Positions 1 to 8,441 of a stretch of 64,000 nt of DNA are shown here, in pieces (within the stretch, counting starts at the first letter, position 1; each line of letters opens with the position of its first letter). The position numbers were made by a program, and so were the translations under genes. Source of the stretch: Carnobacterium sp. CP1 (lineage in GTDB: Bacteria > Bacillota > Bacilli > Lactobacillales > Carnobacteriaceae). The notes beneath the pieces are model-generated. The model worked only from the letters and a program-made list of their open reading frames with translations. It was not told where the DNA came from and made no database searches. The stretch lies in assembly GCF_001483965.1 (NCBI RefSeq), contig NZ_CP010796.1, positions 2,525,501 through 2,589,500 of the forward strand, in the 5' to 3' direction.

Positions 1-1
1 G

Positions 2-400
<399 letters not shown>

Positions 401-490
401 CAATTCTTAAAAATGTGTAGTACTGAAGGGCAAAGTTTGGTACAGTTAGTACTAGGCTAGATCGAATCGATGAAAGAATGGAGTGAAGAA

Positions 491-814
491 ATGGATTTTA
501 TTATTACTATTTTACCTTTTGCTGCGATTATGGGATTGATGTATTTTATGATGATCAAACCACAAAAAAAAGCGGCTGAAAAAACTAAAAACATGTTGGA
601 CTCTTTGAAAAAAGGTGACGGTATTGTAACAATTGGTGGCTTGCATGGAATCGTTGATGAAATTAACGATGTAGAAAAAACGGTTGTTCTTGATTGTGAA
701 GGCATTTTCTTAACCTTTGAAAGACGCGCAATTGCACGCATCAAAGATGTCGCTGTTGCCTCAACGATTGAAACATTTGAAGCCAATCCAGAAGATACCA
801 ACGACGTAGAATAA
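491..814 (+). CDS. yajC: Preprotein translocase accessory subunit YajC
   Basis: A small single-pass membrane protein (107 residues) that associates with SecDF at the Sec translocon. Residues 1-20 are a hydrophobic helix starting MDFIITILPFAAIMGLMYFM, followed directly by the family signature IKPQKKAAEKTK and a soluble beta-rich domain (KKGDGIVTIGGLHGIVDEI). I chose the ATG at 491 because GGAG lies 7 bases ahead of it; an in-frame ATG at 470 would add MKEWSEE, has no clear ribosome site and is atypical. It sits between tgt and comN, but no secDF gene follows here, unlike in Bacillus. Confidence 0.93.
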   Translation: MDFIITILPFAAIMGLMYFMMIKPQKKAAEKTKNMLDSLKKGDGIVTIGGLHGIVDEINDVEKTVVLDCEGIFLTFERRAIARIKDVAVASTIETFEANPEDTNDVE

Positions 815-938
815 AATAAAAGCGATCATTTAGTGAAACAAAAGAGAGGATGAAGAGTCTTTTCTTTTGTTTTTTTTCACTACTAAAAATGAATCAATAA
901 TTGGGCAAAAAAATCCCCCAACGTAAGGAGTGTTTGAT

Positions 939-1220
939 TTGGCTAATGATTCAACACCTTTATTTGAAAAGTTGGAACCCTGGTTAAACTTGAAAATCCA
1001 AGAATTCCACACACTGGGTTACCAACAGATTACAAAAGAAGATCTATGGCATTATTTAATTTATTTTTCTTGGAAAAAAGCTATTCCCAAACATTATTAC
1101 CAACAAATTCGGCAAGTCATGACGTTGACTCCTAATGATTATTTAGATTTTGCCTCTGTAGAAGCGCTGATTTCTCCAGCTAGTTCATTAGACGATATGG
1201 ATTTAAAAAGTTTATTTTAA
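939..1220 (+). CDS. comN: ComN-like post-transcriptional regulator (YrzD family)
   Basis: A 93-residue cytoplasmic protein of the post-transcriptional regulator family typified by Bacillus ComN. In Bacillus this factor affects comE mRNA and localisation; that role is known from there and only inferred here. The core EDLWHYLIYFSWKKAIPKHY matches my recollection of the family, as does its position just after tgt-yajC. The start is probably TTG at 939, since AAGGAG at 925-930 is 8 bases upstream; a GTG at 930 overlaps that ribosome site and is rejected. A terminator hairpin follows directly. Confidence 0.78.
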   Translation: MANDSTPLFEKLEPWLNLKIQEFHTLGYQQITKEDLWHYLIYFSWKKAIPKHYYQQIRQVMTLTPNDYLDFASVEALISPASSLDDMDLKSLF

Positions 1221-1221
1221 G

Positions 1222-1246
1222 AAAAAGGCTAAGGCCTTTTTTTATA
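1222..1246 (+). terminator. Rho-independent terminator after comN
   Basis: AAAAAGGC pairs with GCCTTTTT across a 4-base loop, and the 3' arm runs into a T tract. It ends the tgt-yajC-comN unit and isolates adhE. Confidence 0.85.
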
Positions 1247-1391
1247 TTCAATTGTGAATAAAGTTCTATTCTTATCGACAAGAGTTGTTTAGAAATCAAA
1301 CTAATTCAGATAGACGAAAATCAATTATAACCTTTATACGTTAGGGTTTTAAAGGCTTTTTGTAAAATGTTAAAAACTTTCCATTAAAAGC

Positions 1392-1443
1392 TTTACAATT
1401 TTTGAATAATAGCTTATGCTTGTATTGTGAAAAAGATAACAAT
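1392..1443 (+). promoter_or_regulatory. adhE promoter with Rex-like operator
   Basis: TTTACA at 1392-1397, a 17-base spacer and TATGCT at 1415-1420 make a plausible sigma-A promoter. Immediately downstream, 1425-1442 reads TTGTGAAAAAGATAACAA, which agrees at 12 of the 14 fixed positions of the 18-bp Rex consensus (TTGTGAA-N4-TTCACAA). Rex is the NADH/NAD+ sensing repressor of fermentation genes in Gram-positives, so repression of adhE at low NADH/NAD+ ratio is a reasonable inference. No Rex gene is seen in this window. Confidence 0.7.
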
Positions 1444-1461
1444 AAGAAATAGGGGGAGTAA

Positions 1462-4107
1462 ATGATGACTTCTACAAATACAGCTTCTACAAACACGCTA
1501 GAAAAGATTGCGAAAACTGAAAAAAAGACCAATGGAAAAGAAAGAACGGTTCGCACTCAAATCGATGAAATGATTTGTAAAGGGAAAAAGTCTTTAACTA
1601 TGTTAGAAACATTTGATCAAGAAAAAATTGATCATATTGTCCATCAAATGGCTTTGGCAGGATTAAGTGAACACATGACATTAGCAAAAATGGCTGTTGA
1701 AGAAACTGGTCGCGGTATTTATGAAGATAAGTGCATTAAAAATATGTTTTCAACAGAATCTATTTGGAATTCGATTAAAGATAATAAAACAGTAGGAGTT
1801 ATCAGTGATGACGATCAATCACAGTTAATCGAAATAGCTACACCAGTGGGAATAGTCTGTGGGGTAACTCCAGTAACGAATCCAACTTCAACGACTTTAT
1901 TCAAAGCTTTGATTTCCATCAAAACAAGAAACCCGATCGTCTTTGCTTTTCATCCTAGTGCACAAAAATGCTCCGCAGCAGCAGCACAAGCGGTTTTAAC
2001 TGCCGCTGTTGAAGCTGGAGCACCTGAAGATTGCATTCAATGGATCAAGCAACCTTCTCTCGAGGCAACTAATGCATTAATGAATCATCCTGATGTTGCA
2101 ATCGTTTTAGCTACTGGAGGTTCCGGTATGGTTAAAGCAGCTTATTCAACAGGGAAACCTGCTTTAGGGGTCGGTCCTGGAAATGTACCGAGTTATATCG
2201 AAAAATCAGCTAAAATCAAACGAGCTGTCAATGATATCATTGCTTCTAAGTCATTTGATAATGGTATGATCTGTGCTTCTGAACAAGCTGTTATCGTGGA
2301 CCAAGAAATTTATGGAGCAGTAAAATCAGAATTTGAAAAGCATCAAGTTTATTTTGTTAAAGTTAATGAACTAGAAAAATTAGAAAATGCAGTGATGAAT
2401 CAAGATAAAACAGCTGTAAATCCTGCTATTGTCGGGCAATCGGCTTGGGAAATCGCTGAACTTGCAGGGCTGAAAATACCTAAAGAAACGAAGATAATTG
2501 TAGCTGAATTAGCTGGAGTCGGAAAAGATTATCCATTATCACGCGAAAAACTTTCCCCAGTACTAGCAATGTTAAAAGCAGAATCTACTGAACATGGCTT
2601 TGACTTAGCTCAAAAGATGTTGGAATTAGGCGGATTAGGGCATTCTGCTGCTATTCATACGTTAAATGACAAGCTAGCGAGAAAATACGGGGAACAAATG
2701 AAAGCTTGCCGTATTTTAGTGAATTCACCAACAGCACAAGGCGGCATAGGAGATTTGTACAATAATATGATTCCATCCTTAACGTTAGGTTGCGGTTCAT
2801 ATGGGAAAAACTCTGTATCTAAAAATGTTTCCACTATTGATTTATTGAATATCAAGACAATTGCGAAACGGAGAAATAATATGCAGTGGTTTAAACTACC
2901 GTCAAAAATTTACTTTGAAAAAAACTCGATTCATTATTTGCAAGAAATGGAAAATGTTGAAAGAGTCTTCTTGGTTTGTGACCCAGGTATGGTTGAATTC
3001 GGTTATGCAGACAAAATTATCAATGAACTCTACAAGCGTAAAAATCGCGTGCAAGTAGAAGTTTTTTCAGCGGTTGAAGCTAATCCATCAACCAATACCG
3101 TTATGGCAGGGACAGAGGCAATGATCCAGTTCCAACCGGACACCATTATTGCTATCGGCGGTGGATCAGCGATGGATGCTGCAAAAGGCATGTGGCTATT
3201 TTATGAAAAACCAGAAACAGAATTTTTTGGGGCGAAACAAAAATTTTTAGACATTCGAAAACGGACTTACAAAATTCCGACTTTAGATAAAACCCGATTT
3301 ATTTGTATTCCGACAACTTCTGGTACAGGTTCGGAAGTTACTCCTTTTGCGGTGATCACGGATAGCAAAACACATGTGAAATATCCGTTAGCTGATTATG
3401 CTTTAACGCCAGATGTTGCGATTATTGATCCCCAATTTGTAATGAGTGTTCCTAAATCAGTGACAGCCGATACCGGAATGGATGTGCTGACTCATGCAAT
3501 TGAATCCTATGTTTCTGTTATGGCAAGCGACTATACAAAAGGGTTGAGTTTACAAGCAGTCAAATTAGTATTTGAACATTTAAGGGATTCTTATGAGTAC
3601 GCGAATGAAGAATCACGAGAAAAGATGCACAATGCCTCTACCTTGGCTGGTATGGCTTTTGCAAATGCATTCTTAGGAATCAATCATTCAATAGCTCACA
3701 AAATAGGCGGTGAATACAACATTCCTCATGGTCGGACGAATGCCATTTTACTGCCTCATGTCATTCGTTACAATGCAAAAGATCCTTCAAAACATGCACT
3801 ATTTCCCAAATACGAGTATTTCCGTGCGGATGAAGATTATGCGGAAATAGCACGATTTATGGGATTCAAAGGCACAACGACTCAAGAGTTAGTTGAATCG
3901 TTGATTGCTGAAATCGTTCAATTAGGAAAAGATGTCGGCATTGAAATGAGCTTGAAATCTCAAGGAGTAACGCAAGAAGTATTAGATGCTACTGTTGATC
4001 ATATGGCTGAATTAGCGTTCTTAGATCAATGTACGACAGCTAATCCAAAACAACCTTTGATTAGTGAACTGCGTCAAATTATTATTGAAGCCTACGAAGG
4101 CGAATAA
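1462..4107 (+). CDS. adhE: Bifunctional acetaldehyde-CoA / alcohol dehydrogenase
   Basis: An 881-residue fusion that reduces acetyl-CoA to acetaldehyde and then ethanol, reoxidising two NADH in mixed-acid fermentation. The N-terminal half (about 30-470) is an aldehyde dehydrogenase with catalytic Cys271 in GMICASEQA. The C-terminal half (about 480-881) is an iron-type alcohol dehydrogenase with the nucleotide loop GGGSAMDAAK and metal-ligand histidines in HAIESY and HGRTNAILLPH. Family members form long spirosome filaments. The N-terminus carries a Ser/Thr/Asn-rich extension of about 25 residues relative to E. coli AdhE. Start is ATG 1462 or the adjacent ATG 1465, after GGGGGAG. It is monocistronic, between a Rex-like promoter and a long hairpin terminator. 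Confidence 0.97.
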   Translation: MMTSTNTASTNTLEKIAKTEKKTNGKERTVRTQIDEMICKGKKSLTMLETFDQEKIDHIVHQMALAGLSEHMTLAKMAVEETGRGIYEDKCIKNMFSTESIWNSIKDNKTVGVISDDDQSQLIEIATPVGIVCGVTPVTNPTSTTLFKALISIKTRNPIVFAFHPSAQKCSAAAAQAVLTAAVEAGAPEDCIQWIKQPSLEATNALMNHPDVAIVLATGGSGMVKAAYSTGKPALGVGPGNVPSYIEKSAKIKRAVNDIIASKSFDNGMICASEQAVIVDQEIYGAVKSEFEKHQVYFVKVNELEKLENAVMNQDKTAVNPAIVGQSAWEIAELAGLKIPKETKIIVAELAGVGKDYPLSREKLSPVLAMLKAESTEHGFDLAQKMLELGGLGHSAAIHTLNDKLARKYGEQMKACRILVNSPTAQGGIGDLYNNMIPSLTLGCGSYGKNSVSKNVSTIDLLNIKTIAKRRNNMQWFKLPSKIYFEKNSIHYLQEMENVERVFLVCDPGMVEFGYADKIINELYKRKNRVQVEVFSAVEANPSTNTVMAGTEAMIQFQPDTIIAIGGGSAMDAAKGMWLFYEKPETEFFGAKQKFLDIRKRTYKIPTLDKTRFICIPTTSGTGSEVTPFAVITDSKTHVKYPLADYALTPDVAIIDPQFVMSVPKSVTADTGMDVLTHAIESYVSVMASDYTKGLSLQAVKLVFEHLRDSYEYANEESREKMHNASTLAGMAFANAFLGINHSIAHKIGGEYNIPHGRTNAILLPHVIRYNAKDPSKHALFPKYEYFRADEDYAEIARFMGFKGTTTQELVESLIAEIVQLGKDVGIEMSLKSQGVTQEVLDATVDHMAELAFLDQCTTANPKQPLISELRQIIIEAYEGE

Positions 4108-4129
4108 AAATTCAGCGTTTTTATAAATG

Positions 4130-4168
4130 AAAGAGCCAGAACAAAATCAACTTTTGTTCTGGCTCTTT
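4130..4168 (+). terminator. Terminator after adhE
   Basis: A perfect 17-bp inverted repeat (AAAGAGCCAGAACAAAA and its complement) with a 5-base loop. The T residues lie inside the 3' arm, with only a weak tract beyond. Confidence 0.8.
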
Positions 4169-4197
4169 ACATCTTGATTTATGGTCCATAAAATAAT

Positions 4198-4213
4198 TTT
4201 AGGCTTTCCTAAA
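4198..4213. promoter_or_regulatory. Putative DtxR/MntR-type operator
   Basis: TTTAGG-CTTT-CCTAAA is a perfect 6-bp-arm palindrome just upstream of the -35 box of the DtxR-family gene. Its TTAGG...CCTAA arms resemble the operators known for the DtxR/IdeR family, suggesting autoregulation by metal. This rests on resemblance only. Confidence 0.45.
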
Positions 4214-4230
4214 CTTAATTTATGGATGTA

Positions 4231-4259
4231 TTGCTTTAAAAAGAAGGAAAAGCTATAAT
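4231..4259 (+). promoter_or_regulatory. Promoter of the DtxR-family gene
   Basis: TTGCTT, a 17-base spacer and a consensus TATAAT at 4254-4259. Confidence 0.65.
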
Positions 4260-4306
4260 TAAAAGGAGTTCAGCAAGGGTAAAAAAAGGAAAAGCAGGTG
4301 ATACAA

Positions 4307-4954
4307 ATGACACCCAATAAGGAAGATTATTTAAAAAAAATATATGAACTTGGTGGGACGGATACTAAAATAAATAACAAAGAAATAGTGAAAGGGTTGG
4401 AAGTTTCAGCAGCATCCGTTAGCGAAATGATGACAAAACTATTGAAAGAAGGATTTATTGAACGAATCCCTTACCAAGGCGTACAGTTAACAGCAGAAGG
4501 ACTGCGCAAAGCCAGTATACTGGTGAGAAAACATCGCTTATGGGAAGTGTTTTTAGTGGAGCATTTAGGCTATTCGTGGAATCAAGTTCATGAAGAAGCA
4601 GAAATTTTGGAACACGTTTCATCCACTGAACTAACCAATCGCTTGGAAGCTTATTTAGATTATCCAACAGTTTGTCCTCATGGGGGGATGATACCGAACA
4701 AAGAGGGTGTTTTAAATGAACCTCCTTTGCAAACTCTAGCTGAAAAGAAGGTAAATGAAAAAATTGTGATCAAGCGCGTAGCGGACCAAAAAGATCTGCT
4801 TGATTACTTAGTATCAGTAGGAGTAAAAGTCAATGACGAATACACGATTAGCGACATTGGTGCTTACGAAGGCCCCATTACAATTGAAAAAGGACAAGCA
4901 AGCATTCCGATTAGTTTTAAGGCAGCTACGAGCATTTATGTAGAAGCAATCTAA
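4307..4954 (+). CDS. DtxR/MntR-family metal-dependent transcriptional repressor
   Basis: A 215-residue metal-sensing regulator, probably for manganese or iron uptake genes. Residues 1-70 form the winged helix-turn-helix (EDYLKKIYEL, then VSAASVSEMMTKLLKEGFI). Residues 75-140 form the metal-binding and dimerisation domain with RKHRLWEVFL, a His/Glu-rich helix and the CPHGG segment seen in SloR/IdeR-like members. The C-terminus (about 150-215) is a FeoA/SH3-like domain. The length matches three-domain members, not the shorter Bacillus MntR. I prefer ATG 4307 (AGGTGA just upstream) to a GTG at 4298. Whether the metal is Mn or Fe cannot be decided from sequence. A palindrome upstream suggests autoregulation. 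Confidence 0.9.
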   Translation: MTPNKEDYLKKIYELGGTDTKINNKEIVKGLEVSAASVSEMMTKLLKEGFIERIPYQGVQLTAEGLRKASILVRKHRLWEVFLVEHLGYSWNQVHEEAEILEHVSSTELTNRLEAYLDYPTVCPHGGMIPNKEGVLNEPPLQTLAEKKVNEKIVIKRVADQKDLLDYLVSVGVKVNDEYTISDIGAYEGPITIEKGQASIPISFKAATSIYVEAI

Positions 4955-5002
4955 GTAGCGCCTATCCTATAAGGAAGAGTATTTTCTATTAAGGAATGAA
5001 GC

Positions 5003-5048
5003 GCCCCCGTAAATTGGATTTCAACATCTAACTTATGGAGGCTTTTTT
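5003..5048 (+). terminator. Terminator after the DtxR-family gene
   Basis: A 16-bp stem with two mismatches (arms 5003-5018 and 5027-5042) followed by six T. Confidence 0.75.
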
Positions 5049-5089
5049 GGTTTTTGGAAGAAAGTAATCTGGCAGTTTTTTTGAGTATC

Positions 5090-5118
5090 TTGAACAAGAA
5101 TGTACGTTCGCGTATAAT
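5090..5118 (+). promoter_or_regulatory. dinB promoter with LexA-like SOS box
   Basis: TTGAAC (5090-5095), 17-base spacer and TATAAT (5113-5118). Inside the spacer, 5097-5110 reads AGAATGTACGTTCG, close to the Gram-positive LexA/DinR box CGAAC-N4-GTTCG. A repressor bound here would cover the promoter, so SOS induction of dinB is likely. Confidence 0.7.
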
Positions 5119-5141
5119 GAAGAGGAAAGGAGGCGAAGAAG

Positions 5142-6275
5142 GTGAAAATAGGGGTAGTGCAATTTGACGAACCGATCAGAGATACATCAAGAAAAATTAT
5201 TCACGTAGATATGGATGCCTTCTTTGCCTCTGTTGAAGAAAGGGAACATCCCGAATTAAAAGGACAGCCTATTATTATTGCGAAACATCCGAGATTAACG
5301 AGCGGAAAAGGTGTCGTTTCTACCGCTAATTATGTTGCAAGAACATATGGTGTCCATTCTGCTATGAGTGCTCAAAAAGCTTTTGAATTGTGCCCCGATG
5401 GAGTCTTTATCCAAGGAAATTATGAGTTATACCGAGAAGTATCAGAAAAAGTCCGTGCGGTTTTTAAGCGGTATACAGATATTATTGAACCACTATCTTT
5501 AGATGAAGCTTACCTGGATGTGACTGAAAATAAGCAAGGCTTTAAGAGTGCGACGCATATGGCTTACGCTATACAAAAAGAAGTCTGGGAAAGTGTCCGC
5601 CTAACTTGTTCAGCTGGAGTGTCTTACAATAAGTTTATTGCTAAATTAGCCTCGGATTATAAAAAACCAGCTGGTGTTACAGTGATACCACCGGATCAAG
5701 CCTTACTCTTTTTAAAAGAATTGCCGATTGAAAAGTTTTATGGAGTCGGTAAAAAAACTGTGGAACGGATGCACGAATTGAAGATTTTTACAGGAGAAGA
5801 TTTATACCAAAAAGATGAAATGGAATTGATCCATCTTTTTGGCAAGATGGGGTATTCTTTGTACCGTAAAGTTAGAGGAATTGATGATTCACCGGTACGC
5901 ACGAGTCGTGAAAGAAAATCGGTCGGTAGAGAAAATACGTATGAAAAAAACTTGACCACAGAAAATGAAATAATGGCAGAATTAAGATTTTTAGCAAAAA
6001 AAGTCGAACGTTCGTTGCTGAAGGAACAAAAACATGGAAAAACCGTTGTATTAAAAATTCGTTATTCAAACTTTGAAACCGTAACGAAACGAATCACGCT
6101 GCCTAATTCGATCAAAGATGCTGAAGAAATTTTTTTCCAGATTCAAAGTTTATGGGATGATATCGGAGAGCTTCAAAAAGGAATTAGGCTTCTAGGGATT
6201 ACAGTTACGACCCTAGATCCGCTGACATTTGAAAATATTGTTTTGCCGCTTTGGGAAAATGACATCAGAATGTAG
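5142..6275 (+). CDS. dinB: DNA polymerase IV (Y-family translesion polymerase)
   Basis: A 377-residue error-prone polymerase that bypasses damaged template bases. Catalytic motifs are visible: HVDMDAFFASVE near residue 25 (first metal-binding Asp) and SLDEAYLDV near 120 (Asp-Glu pair). They are followed by helix-hairpin-helix elements (KFYGVGKKTVERMHEL) and the little-finger domain around 250-365. Start is GTG 5142, with AAAGGAGG 8 bases ahead; the N-terminus has about 20 residues before the first motif. The promoter contains a LexA-like box. It stands alone between the DtxR-family regulator and ytkL, each with its own promoter. Confidence 0.95.
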   Translation: MKIGVVQFDEPIRDTSRKIIHVDMDAFFASVEEREHPELKGQPIIIAKHPRLTSGKGVVSTANYVARTYGVHSAMSAQKAFELCPDGVFIQGNYELYREVSEKVRAVFKRYTDIIEPLSLDEAYLDVTENKQGFKSATHMAYAIQKEVWESVRLTCSAGVSYNKFIAKLASDYKKPAGVTVIPPDQALLFLKELPIEKFYGVGKKTVERMHELKIFTGEDLYQKDEMELIHLFGKMGYSLYRKVRGIDDSPVRTSRERKSVGRENTYEKNLTTENEIMAELRFLAKKVERSLLKEQKHGKTVVLKIRYSNFETVTKRITLPNSIKDAEEIFFQIQSLWDDIGELQKGIRLLGITVTTLDPLTFENIVLPLWENDIRM

Positions 6276-6303
6276 GGTTAGCTAAGCGACCCATAGTGCT
6301 AAA

Positions 6304-6332
6304 TTGCAATCTCTTTTTCACAAGGGTATAAT
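6304..6332 (+). promoter_or_regulatory. Promoter of ytkL-ytoI-nrnA
   Basis: TTGCAA, 17-base spacer, TATAAT, 54 bp before the ytkL start. Confidence 0.65.
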
Positions 6333-6385
6333 AAAGACATTAATACAGTTTTACTGGAGTGTTCTATTGAAAGGGGAGCTCAAGA

Positions 6386-7066
6386 ATGAAGGTATCATGG
6401 CATGGACAATCGTGTGTACAAGTTTTGACAGATACAGGGTATACTATTTTAATCGATCCGTTTATCACAGGTAATTCTAAGAGTGACTTGAATCCAGAAA
6501 CAGTAGCAGCAGATGTTATTATTATTACGCATGCACATGCTGATCATATCGGCGATACAGAAGCTATTGCTCACAGAACAGATGCTTTGATTGTTGCAAA
6601 TGTGGAAATCGCAGAATTTTTCGAATCAAAAAAATTGAAAACACATGGAATGCAGATGGGTGGGAAACATGCCTTTGATTTTGGAGAAATTAAAATGACA
6701 CTTGCTATTCATGGTTCGTCTTACGAAATAGACGGAAAACCAACGACACTGGGACTAGCTGCGGGTATTATTTTTCATGCTGATGGAAAGACGCTCTATC
6801 ATGCAGGAGACACCGCTCTCTTTTCTGATATGCAGTTGATTGGAGCCTACAGACCTCTCGATATAGCCTTTTTACCGATTGGGGACAATTATACAATGGG
6901 CATTGAAGATGCTACACTAGCAGCATCTTATTTAAAGGCTAAAACGGTTGTTCCGATTCATTACAATACATTCCCTTTGATTGAACAAGACCCGGAGGCT
7001 TTTTGTCAAAAATTAGCAGGGAATCAAGGTCGTGTATTAGCTGTAGGAGAAATTTTAGAGGTTTAA
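6386..7066 (+). CDS. ytkL: Metal-dependent hydrolase, UPF0173 / YtkL family
   Basis: A 226-residue stand-alone metallo-beta-lactamase-fold protein. The metal-binding signature HAHADHIGD is at about residues 52-60, with further ligands expected in HAGDTALFSD and the terminal PIHYNTFP. Length and sequence fit the UPF0173 family (Bacillus YtkL, archaeal homologues), whose substrate is not established. Start ATG 6386 follows AGGGGAG. It heads a probable operon with ytoI (28 bp gap) and nrnA, a neighbourhood also kept in Bacillus. Function beyond hydrolase fold is unknown. Confidence 0.9.
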   Translation: MKVSWHGQSCVQVLTDTGYTILIDPFITGNSKSDLNPETVAADVIIITHAHADHIGDTEAIAHRTDALIVANVEIAEFFESKKLKTHGMQMGGKHAFDFGEIKMTLAIHGSSYEIDGKPTTLGLAAGIIFHADGKTLYHAGDTALFSDMQLIGAYRPLDIAFLPIGDNYTMGIEDATLAASYLKAKTVVPIHYNTFPLIEQDPEAFCQKLAGNQGRVLAVGEILEV

Positions 7067-7094
7067 AAGAGCAAAAGTTTTTGGAGGGTAGCAA

Positions 7095-8426
7095 ATGGCC
7101 ACGAAGCACGATCAAATATTAGCTTATATAGAAACTTTACCTGTTGGAGAAAAAATCTCTGTCCGGATCATTGCCAAAAATTTGCGAGTCAGTGAAGGAA
7201 CGGCCTATCGTGCAATCAAAGATGCACAAAATAGCGGATTGGTTTCTACCATTCAAAGAGTGGGGACCATTCGAATTGAACGGAAAATGAAGGAAAGTAT
7301 TGAAACCCTCAGTTATGGAGAAGTTGTGAAGATTATCGAAGGAGATATTTTAGGCGGTGAAAAAGGCTTAAATAATGATTTGAATAAATTTATCATTGGT
7401 GCAATGACAGACGATGCCATCGTCCGCTACATCACTCCTGGCTCTTTAATGATAGTCGGCAACCGTGAAAGCGTTCAGGAACTGGCTTTGAAAAAAGGCG
7501 CCGCTGTTTTGATTACGGGTGGTTTTGATACAAGTGATAAAATTATCAATTTAGCCAACGAATTAGCATTGCCTTTGATCAGTACTACTTATGATACATT
7601 TACTGTAGCGACAATGATCAATCGAGCAATGACGGATCAACTGATAAAAAAAGAGATCATTGTCGTTGGAGACATTTATACGAAATTAGAGCAAACAATG
7701 TATTTGAATGTAGAAGATACTGTATTGGATTACCGTAAATTAAACGAAAAAAGCGGTCATACTCGTTTCCCGGTAGTCAGTAAAAACTTACGTTTAGTGG
7801 GCATTGTGGCTGCTAAAGATATGATTGGAAAAGCTGATCAAATAAGTATTGAACGAGTGATGACCAAAGATCCGACACTTGTAAAAACACATATGAGTGT
7901 CGCCAGTGTGGGGCACTTGATGATTTGGGACGAATTAGAAGTCATGCCGGTAGTTGAAGATAATTTGACTCTTATGGGGATTATTTCTAGGCAAGACGTT
8001 ATGAAAGCTATGCAGTCGGCACAACGTCAACCTCAAGTTGGCGATACGATCGCAGATCAAATCGAAGAACAAATAGAACTAAGCAGTGAAGATCCCGACG
8101 ACTGGGCTTCAGCCATCCCATCTTACAAGTTTAGTGTAACGCCGCAAATGACGGACTCCGTTGGAACCATTTCATTTGGTGTGTTAAGTGAAATCATAAC
8201 CAGTTGTGCGAAACGTTCGTTGCTGGTTTATCAGAAACGGAACGCGTTGATTGAACAAATGGATTTGCATTATTTTAAAATGATTCAATTAGAGAGTGTT
8301 TTAGAAATCAAACCCAAAGTCTTTGAAATAGGCAGACGTTCGTCAAAGTTTGATATTGAAGTCTATGTTGAAAATGTATTGGTTGCAAAAGCAATCGTTA
8401 TTTGCCAAATGATGCAAAGAAATTAA
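7095..8426 (+). CDS. ytoI: YtoI-like HTH / DRTGG / CBS / hotdog protein
   Basis: A 443-residue four-module protein. Residues 1-70 look like a winged HTH (ISVRIIAKNLRVSEGTAYRAIKDAQNSG). About 75-190 is a DRTGG domain, about 195-315 a tandem CBS pair (RFPVVSKNLRLVGIVAAKDM and MPVVEDNLTLMGIISRQDVM) that should bind an adenine nucleotide, and the last ~100 residues form a hotdog-fold, thioesterase-like domain. This matches Bacillus YtoI. No biochemical role is firmly known; the architecture suggests a nucleotide-sensing regulator. It lies between ytkL and nrnA, 15 bp from the latter, so the three are likely co-transcribed. Confidence 0.88.
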   Translation: MATKHDQILAYIETLPVGEKISVRIIAKNLRVSEGTAYRAIKDAQNSGLVSTIQRVGTIRIERKMKESIETLSYGEVVKIIEGDILGGEKGLNNDLNKFIIGAMTDDAIVRYITPGSLMIVGNRESVQELALKKGAAVLITGGFDTSDKIINLANELALPLISTTYDTFTVATMINRAMTDQLIKKEIIVVGDIYTKLEQTMYLNVEDTVLDYRKLNEKSGHTRFPVVSKNLRLVGIVAAKDMIGKADQISIERVMTKDPTLVKTHMSVASVGHLMIWDELEVMPVVEDNLTLMGIISRQDVMKAMQSAQRQPQVGDTIADQIEEQIELSSEDPDDWASAIPSYKFSVTPQMTDSVGTISFGVLSEIITSCAKRSLLVYQKRNALIEQMDLHYFKMIQLESVLEIKPKVFEIGRRSSKFDIEVYVENVLVAKAIVICQMMQRN

Positions 8427-8441
8427 AAGGAGCAAGCAGTT

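Noticed and set aside
457-801. Long antisense open frame across yajC, and similar frames opposite many genes
   Set aside because: They mirror the codon structure of the real gene, lack ribosome sites and resemble no known protein.
930-938. GTG 930 as start of comN
   Set aside because: It overlaps the ribosome-binding AAGGAG; TTG 939 has correct spacing and a better N-terminus.
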